DNA of 41,364 nucleotides, from assembly GCA_018823705.1 (NCBI GenBank), contig JAHJHP010000036.1, positions 1 to 41,364 of the forward strand. The letters run 5' to 3'. Position numbers and translations under genes: made by a program. The DNA comes from Candidatus Omnitrophota bacterium (GTDB lineage: Bacteria; Omnitrophota; Gorgyraeia; 2-01-FULL-45-10). The stretch's first letter is position 1; every line of letters begins with the position of its first letter. Below the pieces are notes generated by a model. The model saw only the letters and a program-made list of their open reading frames with translations. It was not told the DNA's origin and did no database searches. Of this stretch, positions 17,594-25,116 are shown piece by piece.

Positions 17594-17977
17594 ATGATCA
17601 AATTTTTAGTTGTTGACGACGAGCCGGGAGTAGTCGACCAGGTGAGAGATTTCCTGGAGCTGAGAAATTACGCGGTCGTAACCGCCACGTCCGGTGAAAA
17701 GGCTCTTGAGCTGGCGAAGAAAGAAAACCCGAATATTGTGGTGCTCGATATTCGCATGCCGGGCACAACCGGTATAGATGTCTTAAAAGAAGTGAAAAAG
17801 AACTCTCCGAAGGCGCGGGTTATTATGCTTACAGGAGTTGAAGATGAAGCCACGAAAAATATGGCTATGGAGCTGGGCGCGTCAGGCTACCTTACGAAGC
17901 CATACAGTTATTCGGAGTTGCTTGATATGTCGCGCAAGCTCATAAACGAGATATGTCAAGAGGAGGGAATAAAATGA
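17594..17977 (+). CDS. Single-domain response regulator (receiver only)
   Basis: The product has 127 residues, a complete CheY-like receiver without an output domain. The acidic pair is Asp8/Asp9, the phosphorylation site is Asp52 (VVLDIRMPG), and the conserved Thr80 and Lys102 (LTKPYS) are present. It lies 24 nt after the kinase gene and overlaps the next receiver gene by 4 nt. It must act through protein contacts, for example as a phosphorelay intermediate or phosphate sink. Confidence 0.92.
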   Translation: MIKFLVVDDEPGVVDQVRDFLELRNYAVVTATSGEKALELAKKENPNIVVLDIRMPGTTGIDVLKEVKKNSPKARVIMLTGVEDEATKNMAMELGASGYLTKPYSYSELLDMSRKLINEICQEEGIK

Positions 17978-18363
17978 AAGTGCCTGATATACTCCTTGTG
18001 GACGACGAGTCGGGCCAGAGGGAAAACTTACGAAACTACCTGGAGCCGCGTATAAAATGCAATATTGCCGAGGTATCTAACGCGCAAGAGGCGATTGATT
18101 TCATCAGGAAGAATCCATGCGATATCATGGTGCTTGACATCAAGATGCCCGGGCCCGGAGGAAGCGGTGTCGAAGTATTGGGAGTCTCGAAAGACCTGCC
18201 CATCGTAGTGCTTGTTTATACCAACTGGGACAGTGATCAGGTGTATAAACAGTGCATGGAGAGAAATATCAAAGGATACATCGCTAAAAGCGATTCACTC
18301 ACAATTATAGGCGAGAAGATCGTAAAGGAACTCAAGGAGAAGAAGATATATTTCCCGATCTAG
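17974..18363 (+). CDS. Second single-domain response regulator
   Basis: The product has 129 residues. ATG 17974 is chosen over an upstream in-frame ATG at 17953, because AGGAGGG (17961-17967) is well placed and the start then overlaps the previous stop as ATGA. Receiver residues are Asp10/Asp11, Asp55 (VLDIKMPG), Thr83 and Lys105 (AKSD). The loop after the phosphorylation site is Gly-rich (PGPGGSG). No output domain is present. Two receivers beside one kinase suggest a branched relay. The stop codon overlaps that of the convergent XRE gene through CTAG. Confidence 0.88.
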   Translation: MKVPDILLVDDESGQRENLRNYLEPRIKCNIAEVSNAQEAIDFIRKNPCDIMVLDIKMPGPGGSGVEVLGVSKDLPIVVLVYTNWDSDQVYKQCMERNIKGYIAKSDSLTIIGEKIVKELKEKKIYFPI

Positions 18364-18953
18364 AAGTTCTTCGGATTTTGGTACAGTAATGCGGTGGCTA
18401 TTTTCCTGGAGGTGTTGGCGAAGTAGTGAGGTTTGTTGCTATTGATCTGGATCGAATCACCCTTATGTAAAGTCCGTTTGATATTTCCCACACTCACCCT
18501 GAGCTCACCCTTAATAATAAATAAGAATTTGATGGTTTCGAGAGGATCCTGCTCGAGCTTTGTCTGCCCGCCCGGTTCAAGAACTAACAAAAATACTATA
18601 TAAGGGCTCTTGTCGGGCGATACGATCTCTATTGAAGCGTCCTTACTATAGTTAAATATGCCGCCCCTCGCATCAGCTCTCGTGATATAAGCCTCTTCCA
18701 GTTTTTCTTCCGAACTGGTCTTATCCTCATATTCAGTCCCTTTGTAAAAGTCCGCTACGTTAACCCCAAGGGCATCCGCCAGCTGCAGTAGGGAAGAGAG
18801 CCTGCCCTTGGCCATGTCACCCCGCTCGATTCTCTCAATGGTTCTATAGTCAATAGCATTGTCGCCGTAGATAAAACGGAGCCTATTAACCAGAGCGGAT
18901 CGCTTTAAGTTTTTTTCCTGCCGTATCCTGAGAATATTTTCGCCTATCTTCAT
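18360..18953 (-). CDS. XRE-cupin transcriptional regulator
   Basis: The product has 197 residues, with an N-terminal XRE helix-turn-helix (residues 1-65, KIGENILRIRQEKNLKRSAL to RIERGDMAKG) and a C-terminal cupin (about 115-192; PGGQTKLEQDP, IIKGELRVSVG, LHKGDSIQINSNKPHYF). This family usually senses a small metabolite through the cupin. The ATG at 18953 is chosen because the longer frame to 18992 would begin in the promoter's -35 box. There is no ribosome binding site and the -10 box ends 10 nt before the ATG, so the mRNA is probably leaderless. It is divergent from the three-small-gene operon and is a likely regulator of it. Confidence 0.87.
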   Translation of the reverse strand: MKIGENILRIRQEKNLKRSALVNRLRFIYGDNAIDYRTIERIERGDMAKGRLSSLLQLADALGVNVADFYKGTEYEDKTSSEEKLEEAYITRADARGGIFNYSKDASIEIVSPDKSPYIVFLLVLEPGGQTKLEQDPLETIKFLFIIKGELRVSVGNIKRTLHKGDSIQINSNKPHYFANTSRKIATALLYQNPKNF

Positions 18954-18963
18954 GGTAGTAGTA

Positions 18964-18992
18964 AGTATATCATTAGTTAGGACTATTGTCAA
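18964..18992 (-). promoter_or_regulatory. Promoter of the XRE-cupin gene (leaderless type)
   Basis: On the minus strand, TTGACA (18992-18987) and TATACT (18969-18964) have a 17-bp spacer, a near-perfect sigma-70 promoter. CTATTG-A-CAATAG overlaps the -35 as a short palindrome. The -10 is 10 nt from the ATG, giving a 5' leader of only about 3-4 nt. Confidence 0.72.
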
Positions 18993-19009
18993 TAGAAAAA
19001 ATTGAAAAT

Positions 19010-19142
19010 TGTCGTAATTATATAACTATTTCATGCCTTAACGTAAAATCATAACTAATTGAATTATAAGCAGTTAAACGAATAAAATGTTAATAATATA
19101 CGACAGTTACATTTGACTGCCCTTGACAATTGTCGTATATAT
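19010..19142. promoter_or_regulatory. Three TGTCGTA-type motifs between the divergent XRE gene and small-gene operon
   Basis: TGTCGTAATTATA at 19010-19022 (+), TGTCGTATATTA at 19105-19094 (-) and TGTCGTATATAT at 19131-19142 (+). The second and third face each other, and the third fills the promoter spacer of the small-gene operon. They are probable binding sites for one regulator, most simply the adjacent XRE-cupin protein. Confidence 0.5.
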
Positions 19143-19150
19143 GGTATACT
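19123..19150 (+). promoter_or_regulatory. Promoter of the three-small-gene operon
   Basis: TTGACA (19123-19128) and TATACT (19145-19150), spacer 16 bp. The start is expected near 19157, giving a ~30-nt leader with GAGGTG before the first ATG. Confidence 0.7.
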
Positions 19151-19185
19151 TGTAATGTGCTCAAGGAAAAAGAAAGAGGTGCCTC

Positions 19186-19362
19186 ATGGAAAGATTAAAC
19201 CATGTTATAGAAGTAGCGAAGTCCTCTCATCAACATATGCCGGCGTTGTTATCGCTCTTGGTAGGATTGTCTATTATAAGGAGGAGATCCTATTTCTTTG
19301 GTGATGACGAAAATCTGGGGGACAATTTTCCGGTTTTGCTCAAGGAGCAGATAGGAAGGTGA
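19186..19362 (+). CDS. Small protein of unknown function (58 aa)
   Basis: The ATG at 19186 is preceded by AAAGAGGTG at a normal distance and lies just downstream of a strong promoter. The product has a short hydrophobic stretch (MPALLSLLVGLSII, residues 18-31) followed by three Arg and an acidic segment, which fits a small membrane-associated peptide. The next gene starts 5 nt after its stop. A longer frame on the same strand (19113-19304) is rejected because it begins upstream of the promoter. Confidence 0.5.
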   Translation: MERLNHVIEVAKSSHQHMPALLSLLVGLSIIRRRSYFFGDDENLGDNFPVLLKEQIGR

Positions 19363-19367
19363 AAACA

Positions 19368-19523
19368 ATGGAAAAAGTAGTATGTATAAAATGCGGATCC
19401 ATTGGTTATACAGCTTCAGTAGAACAGGTGTCATACTCAGAGTGTGGCGATAAGCATAAGTTGGTCAGATTCAAACGTAACTATTATAAGCAATATTTTC
19501 AGAAAGAAGGTGATGTCCGATGA
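19368..19523 (+). CDS. Small zinc-ribbon-like protein (51 aa)
   Basis: The ATG at 19368 follows GGAAGGTG with good spacing. The product has CIKC (Cys6, Cys9) and a second ligand pair CGDKH (Cys26, His30), suggesting a small zinc finger, followed by a basic/aromatic tail (FKRNYYKQYF). Its stop overlaps the next start (ATGA at 19520-19523). Role unknown; nucleic-acid or protein binding is plausible. Confidence 0.55.
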   Translation: MEKVVCIKCGSIGYTASVEQVSYSECGDKHKLVRFKRNYYKQYFQKEGDVR

Positions 19524-19759
19524 AAGTCTTAGTCGTGATAAGACGAAGCCCGGTGCAGCGGTTCCTGGTAAAACTTCATACCGATAAGCTTGTAAAGGAA
19601 ATGGCTACACTTATAAGCAGGGGAAGGCACTCGAAAGCCATAGTTACGGCTCTATCAAAGGGAAGCCTTGAGAGACAAGTTGCCGATGAGGATCTTCCTG
19701 GCGTCAAGGCCGACATAATTCTCACGGAACATAATGTCAGCTGGGACCTGACGAAGTAA
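19520..19759 (+). CDS. Small protein of unknown function (79 aa)
   Basis: Third gene of the operon, translationally coupled to the zinc-ribbon gene. The product is basic in its N-terminal half (VIRRSPVQRFLVKLHTDKLVKEM) and more acidic at the end (ADEDLPGVKADIILTEHN). No membrane segment and no recognised family. The operon-wide coupling argues that it is real. Confidence 0.6.
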   Translation: MKVLVVIRRSPVQRFLVKLHTDKLVKEMATLISRGRHSKAIVTALSKGSLERQVADEDLPGVKADIILTEHNVSWDLTK

Positions 19760-19877
19760 TTACATTAACCGACACGCCTTAACCGCTTTCAGTACAGCCG
19801 CTATAGCTGTTTCTCAGGTTAAATAGGGGAAGGCCGAAAAAGGAAAAATGAAATCAAATGAACCCGCCCCTTTATAC

Positions 19878-19905
19878 TTGATAAAAAACCACGCTGTGAT
19901 ATAAT
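19878..19905 (+). promoter_or_regulatory. Promoter of the CBS-domain gene (leaderless type)
   Basis: TTGATA (19878-19883) and perfect TATAAT (19900-19905), spacer 16 bp. Only 9 nt lie between the -10 box and the ATG at 19915, so the leader is about 2-3 nt. The 118 nt before it (19760-19877) show no other clear feature. Confidence 0.72.
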
Positions 19906-19914
19906 CCTTCAATC

Positions 19915-21219
19915 ATGACAAAGAAAATAGCGCTCGCTGAGCTCATCCAGCAGGATTTCCGCAACCTCAAGGCCTCGGAGAGGCTCTACACGATACCGAG
20001 GATAGAGGACCTTCTCTTTATGCAGTCCATCGAAGGCCGCGCTCACAACGGCGCCGGCGTTTTCAATAAGCGTTCCTACGTAAACACCACCATCGACGAT
20101 ATCGTAAGCGCTCTCGGCAGATCCCCGAAAGTCATAAAGACGAAGCGGCAGGAGCTTATCGACGAAATATTCGAGTTTGTCGTTAGCGCCATAGAAGATG
20201 ACCCGAGGGACAGGCTTGTGACTAAAAGCGGCAGGCCGCTCCTGGGGATCCCGCAGTTTAAGGACAGAGCCGTAAATTACCACGACATCCTTAAAGGCCT
20301 TTATCTCGGCGGCCTCAGGGACAACCCCGAGATAAGAAAGAAGACTCAAGGTCTATACGGTATCAATATCGGGTATGGCAAGTGCTATCTCATTAACTCT
20401 AGGATAATGGAAGAGATGGGCCTGGATGGCGAAATACTCGCCCATCAGGAACATGAGGATAGGTTGGCCTACTTTAAGTCGTCCGGACTCATAGTGGACC
20501 ATACCAATACAAAACGCAAGCTCCCGAAGCATGTCAGGTACATGTATATCCGCCATCACGTAGGGCCGGGGCAGTCTGATGACGCGGCTATGGTTGCGAG
20601 CGGCCTCCTCTATAACGTCGACGTCGCGCTGGGCGTATTCCTGGCGGATGCCGTGGATACGCTCGAAAAATATGTCTCCAAGTACAGGGATCAGGACAAG
20701 GAGATAGCTTTCTATATTAAGGACAATTACCACTTTCTGGATCTCGATGAAAAAGACGTTTACGAACTCGCGTATCTCGCGGCGATACCCGAAGAGAAAG
20801 TGGACGCGATACCGGACAGCTCTCTCAGGTACCTTCTTGCTGTCGACCAGGAGACGGGCCAATCCAGCTTTGAAACGCACATGAACTTCATCGAGGGCAA
20901 ACCCTTCCTGCCGATGGCGATCAGCTATAAGCGGATAATGGTCACCATCCTGTACGATTTCGTCAGGGAAAAATTGAGCAGCATAAATAAAGAGGTGGTA
21001 TTTAAGATTCCCGAAGCCCTTTTACATGAGCTCGATTCGTCGGTCACCAAGGTAATGCAGAGAAAGTTCATAACGGTAGGCCCGCATACTTCGCTTAAGA
21101 GCGCGCTTGCGAAGGTCGAGGCGAGGAAGGAAGAGCTCATAATCGTAAAAGACGAATTCGGCAACATACTCGGCGTTATCAATCCGGCCGACTTCCTTAT
21201 ATTCCTGAGAGGGAAATAA
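19915..21219 (+). CDS. Conserved-looking protein of unknown function with a C-terminal CBS motif
   Basis: The product has 434 soluble residues with no signal peptide. The last ~55 residues look like one CBS motif (VMQRKFITVGPHTSLKSAL, then ELIIVKDEFGNILGVINPADFLIFL), which often binds adenine nucleotides. The first ~370 residues are not recognised. They are charged and mostly helical by eye, with segments such as RLYTIPRIEDLLFMQSIEG and VRYMYIRHHVGPGQ. The start rests on the promoter, since there is no ribosome binding site. It has its own strong promoter and lies just upstream of GAPDH, where GC content and codon use return to those of the core. A nucleotide-sensing regulator or enzyme is possible. 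Confidence 0.8.
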   Translation: MTKKIALAELIQQDFRNLKASERLYTIPRIEDLLFMQSIEGRAHNGAGVFNKRSYVNTTIDDIVSALGRSPKVIKTKRQELIDEIFEFVVSAIEDDPRDRLVTKSGRPLLGIPQFKDRAVNYHDILKGLYLGGLRDNPEIRKKTQGLYGINIGYGKCYLINSRIMEEMGLDGEILAHQEHEDRLAYFKSSGLIVDHTNTKRKLPKHVRYMYIRHHVGPGQSDDAAMVASGLLYNVDVALGVFLADAVDTLEKYVSKYRDQDKEIAFYIKDNYHFLDLDEKDVYELAYLAAIPEEKVDAIPDSSLRYLLAVDQETGQSSFETHMNFIEGKPFLPMAISYKRIMVTILYDFVREKLSSINKEVVFKIPEALLHELDSSVTKVMQRKFITVGPHTSLKSALAKVEARKEELIIVKDEFGNILGVINPADFLIFLRGK

Positions 21220-21283
21220 TAAGGACAAATAAAAATAGTGGAAAAAATACCAGATTTGTTGTATAGTGAATTTTCTACGATAG

Positions 21284-22381
<1,098 letters not shown>

Positions 22382-22412
22382 GCCACCACTAAAAAACGGA
22401 ACAGAAGCAATA

Positions 22413-22444
22413 ATTGTAGCCCAGGCTTAAGCCTGGGCTACAAT
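22413..22444. repeat. Perfect palindrome after gap (14-bp arms)
   Basis: ATTGTAGCCCAGGC (22413-22426) and its exact reverse complement (22431-22444) around TTAA. It resembles the second palindrome 12 nt downstream, with the core GTAG-GGC/CCC-AGG, which suggests a dispersed REP-like family. Confidence 0.8.
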
Positions 22445-22456
22445 GTAGATATCTCT

Positions 22457-22497
22457 CGACGTAGGGCAGGTTAAAACCTGCCCTACGTCGGTTTTTA
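22457..22497 (+). terminator. Second palindrome after gap, possible terminator
   Basis: Perfect 16-bp arms (22457-22472 and 22475-22490) around a 2-nt centre, followed by GTTTTT. It can act as an intrinsic terminator for gap and is also related in sequence to the palindrome at 22413-22444. Confidence 0.6.
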
Positions 22498-22542
22498 GGG
22501 ATAACATCTGTCCCATTCTATTTATAGCCGCACTCGAAGAGA

Positions 22543-22571
22543 TTGACAAACTCACCCCATTATTATATAGT
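22543..22571 (+). promoter_or_regulatory. Promoter of the lpxL-lpt operon (leaderless type)
   Basis: TTGACA (22543-22548) and TATAGT (22566-22571), spacer 17 bp. Only 11 nt separate the -10 from ATG 22583 and no Shine-Dalgarno is present, so the transcript should begin about 4-5 nt before the ATG. Confidence 0.72.
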
Positions 22572-22582
22572 GATTAGCGTAT

Positions 22583-23491
22583 ATGAAATTCAAATTCAGG
22601 AGGTACTATCTTTATTACTGGGGTAGATGCCTTGCCTTTATATTGTACCTGGTACCTCTTAGCGTAGCGCTTGCGACGGCGGGTTTGTTGGGGAGGATCG
22701 CTTTCAGGGTGGTCGGGAAGTACAGAAAACTGACAGTAGATAATCTCAGGTTCGCGTTTCCCGAAAAGAGCCAACGTGAAATAAATAGTATCGCGGTCAA
22801 GGTATTTGAAAATCTGGGCAAGACCGCGGTAGAGTTTGTTAATTTTCCAAAGATCAACAAGTCCAATCTGGACAGATTCGTCCGCGTAGAGAACATCGGT
22901 CTGTTGGACGATGAGCTTAAAAAAGGCAAGGGCGTAATAATCCTTACCGCTCATTTCGGAAACTGGGAGATGCTGGCGCTCACAATAAAGGTCAAGGAAT
23001 ACCCCGGTTCGGTGGTGGGCAGGCGCCTTTATTTTCACAAGTATGACCGGTATCTAAATTACCTTCGCAGGATAAATAACGTCAACGTTATTTACCGCGA
23101 CCAGTCTCCGAGGAACATTCTTAAGGTCCTGAAGGCCGGCGGGATAATAGGGATGCTCGCTGACCAGGATGTCGATTCCGTCGAGGGAGTATTTGTCGAT
23201 TTCTTCGGCAAGCCGGCCTACACGCCGGTGGGCCCTGCCGCCCTGGCGATGGCCAGCGGCGCCGCTATTCTTCCGGCGTTCATAATGCGAAGAGCAGGCA
23301 GGCATATCCTGATGATAGATAAGCCTATTGAAATCGCAAATACCGGCGACAGGGAAGCGGACCTTCTGGCCAATACGAGAAGATGGTCGGACGTTGTGGA
23401 ATCCTACATTAAAAGATATCCGGACCAATGGGTCTGGATGCATCGCAGATGGAAGACGAGGCCAAGTTTATTAAGCCACAGTGTTGGCTAA
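22583..23491 (+). CDS. LpxL/HtrB-family lipid A acyltransferase
   Basis: The product has 302 residues. The family transfers a secondary fatty acyl chain to the lipid A precursor at the inner membrane. Evidence: an N-terminal membrane helix (about 12-45), the catalytic HxxxxE motif in LTAHFGNWEML, the ADQDV segment, the GVFVDFFGKPAYTPVGPA acceptor loop, and the C-terminal PDQWVWMHRRWKTRP, which is diagnostic of the family. The length is normal. It is followed without a gap by the LptC/A-like and LptB genes, which fits LPS synthesis and export in one operon. Which acyl chain it uses cannot be told. Confidence 0.92.
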   Translation: MKFKFRRYYLYYWGRCLAFILYLVPLSVALATAGLLGRIAFRVVGKYRKLTVDNLRFAFPEKSQREINSIAVKVFENLGKTAVEFVNFPKINKSNLDRFVRVENIGLLDDELKKGKGVIILTAHFGNWEMLALTIKVKEYPGSVVGRRLYFHKYDRYLNYLRRINNVNVIYRDQSPRNILKVLKAGGIIGMLADQDVDSVEGVFVDFFGKPAYTPVGPAALAMASGAAILPAFIMRRAGRHILMIDKPIEIANTGDREADLLANTRRWSDVVESYIKRYPDQWVWMHRRWKTRPSLLSHSVG

Positions 23492-23518
23492 GTGCCGAGA
23501 TCTCCGAACGAGGCCAAA

Positions 23519-24325
23519 ATGAACAAGATGAGAAATTTTACCATAGTTCTGCTGGTGGCATTCCTATTTACCGGAGGTTGCGGCAGAAAAGAAGAGCCTA
23601 AAACTAAAGAGGCAAAAGCTTCTCCTGAAGCTTCCGCCCAAAACTCGCGCGATCCCGTAAACCATAAGGTCCTTTCATTTAATCTGGAAGGATTAACGGA
23701 GCGGGGCGTCAAGAAGTGGGACGTGAAGGGTGACTCGGCCGAAGCCATATCCGATAACGAAGTCAAGCTGGACAATATAATCGCCTCGGCATACGGAGCG
23801 GAAGCGGATGCCATCATCACGGCCGATGAGGGAATTTATAACAGGGCCAAGAATAACGTCAAGCTCGAGAAGAACGTGCATGCCACGATCAACGCGACCC
23901 AGGGGTTTACCGGTGACTTCGTAGAGGGTTCCGATAGTATCAAAGATCGAGGTGAAAAATCCGTCGTCAAAGGCGAAAATCCGAAGAAGGACAAGACCGT
24001 GATCACGTGTGACGGCGAGGTACAGTTCGATTACGAGAAGAACCAGGCATACTTCCTCAAGAACGTCAAGGTTGTGAATGATGACGGAACGATCGATGCC
24101 GATAAGATAACGGTCTATCTTGACCCTACTACAAGAAGACTTAAAGAGATAGTTGCGGAGGGGAACGTCACGATAGTAAGGGGCGACAATACCACATTCA
24201 GCCAGAGGGCGAGTTACTCTGAAACCGATAAGAAGGTTACGTTGTCGGGTAGGCCCAAGCTGATTCTGTCCCCCGATGGCGGCATGGGTTTTGACGCGAA
24301 TTTCAAACAAGAGGCCAAGAAGTAA
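23519..24325 (+). CDS. LptC/LptA-like LPS transport lipoprotein
   Basis: The product has 268 residues. ATG 23519 (preceded by ACGAGG) gives a lipoprotein signal, hydrophobic residues 7-18 then GGC with Cys21; the residue at -3 is Thr, unusual for a lipobox. The frame extends up to GTG 23492 without adding a signal. After a Lys/Glu/Ala linker come repeated beta strands: an LptC-like part (about 50-120; WDVKGDSAEAISDNEVKLDN) and an OstA/LptA-like part (about 160-255; VITCDGEVQFDYEKNQAYFL). It seems to combine both roles in bridging LPS from the inner membrane. It overlaps lptB by one nucleotide. Confidence 0.82.
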   Translation: MNKMRNFTIVLLVAFLFTGGCGRKEEPKTKEAKASPEASAQNSRDPVNHKVLSFNLEGLTERGVKKWDVKGDSAEAISDNEVKLDNIIASAYGAEADAIITADEGIYNRAKNNVKLEKNVHATINATQGFTGDFVEGSDSIKDRGEKSVVKGENPKKDKTVITCDGEVQFDYEKNQAYFLKNVKVVNDDGTIDADKITVYLDPTTRRLKEIVAEGNVTIVRGDNTTFSQRASYSETDKKVTLSGRPKLILSPDGGMGFDANFKQEAKK

Positions 24326-25047
24326 TGCACCTGCTGGAAGCTACGGGACTGATCAAGGAATACGGCGCCAGGCGAGTCGTTAATTCTATCGATATCAATG
24401 TGAAGCGCGGCGAGATCGTGGGTCTTCTGGGCCCGAACGGTGCCGGCAAGACGACCACGTTTTATATGATCACCGGCATAATTCCTCCCGACAGCGGCAA
24501 GATAATATTCGACCGCAAGAATATAACAAAGATGTCATTGCATAACAGGGCCCGCCGCGGCATCGGATATCTCGCTCAGGAACCTTCGATATTCAGAAAA
24601 TTGACCGTTCTGGAAAATATCATGGCTGTCCTGGAGACTCTAGGGTTTTCCCCCAGAGAGAGGAAGCGCCGGGCGGACGAGCTATTGAATGAGCTCAAGA
24701 TAACGCATCTTGCCGGACATAAGGCATATACGCTATCCGGAGGAGAGAAGCGCAGGGTGGAGATAACGCGAGCGCTCGTTACTAACCCCATGTTCATACT
24801 TCTCGACGAACCCTTCAGCGGTATTGACCCGATAGCGGTAGCGGAATGCCAGGAGATCATCAAGGAATTAAAGAGCAAAGGGTTGGGAATACTTGTTACC
24901 GACCATAATGTGAGAGAGACTCTTTCGATAACCGACCGCGCTTATCTGATGGCCGATGGAAATATTCTGATATCCGGCACCAAGGAGCAGTTAATATCCG
25001 ATCCGAAGGCCAGAGAGATTTATCTGGGTGAAAAATTTACAATGTAA
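24325..25047 (+). CDS. lptB: LPS export ABC transporter ATP-binding protein LptB
   Basis: The product has 240 residues, the usual LptB length. Walker A GPNGAGKTTTFYMI, Q-loop GYLAQEPSIFRKLT (the PSIFRKLTVLENI segment is typical of LptB), signature LSGGEKRRVEITRAL, Walker B FILLDEPFSGIDP, and switch His in VTDHNVRETL. It powers extraction of LPS from the inner membrane together with LptFG, which are not in this window. The start overlaps the preceding stop (TAATG). Confidence 0.96.
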   Translation: MHLLEATGLIKEYGARRVVNSIDINVKRGEIVGLLGPNGAGKTTTFYMITGIIPPDSGKIIFDRKNITKMSLHNRARRGIGYLAQEPSIFRKLTVLENIMAVLETLGFSPRERKRRADELLNELKITHLAGHKAYTLSGGEKRRVEITRALVTNPMFILLDEPFSGIDPIAVAECQEIIKELKSKGLGILVTDHNVRETLSITDRAYLMADGNILISGTKEQLISDPKAREIYLGEKFTM

Positions 25048-25064
25048 AGTTTTTGTGATATAAT
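25036..25064 (+). promoter_or_regulatory. Promoter for tig-clpP at the end of lptB
   Basis: TTTACA (25036-25041) and perfect TATAAT (25059-25064) with a 17-bp spacer. The -35 box lies in the last codons of lptB. Expected start near 25071, giving a ~45-nt leader to GTG 25117. Confidence 0.68.
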
Positions 25065-25116
25065 TTCCGTTTCATTGCAGATTGTGCTGAACATAAGTAA
25101 ACGAAAGGAATTAAAA

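Noticed and set aside
19113-19304. 63-residue frame on the plus strand
   Set aside because: It starts upstream of the promoter (TTGACA at 19123) and overlaps the better-supported small gene at 19186-19362.
21239-21267. Promoter for gap (TGGAAA, 17 bp, TATAGT)
   Set aside because: The -10 is fair but the -35 is poor; not enough to list as a feature.
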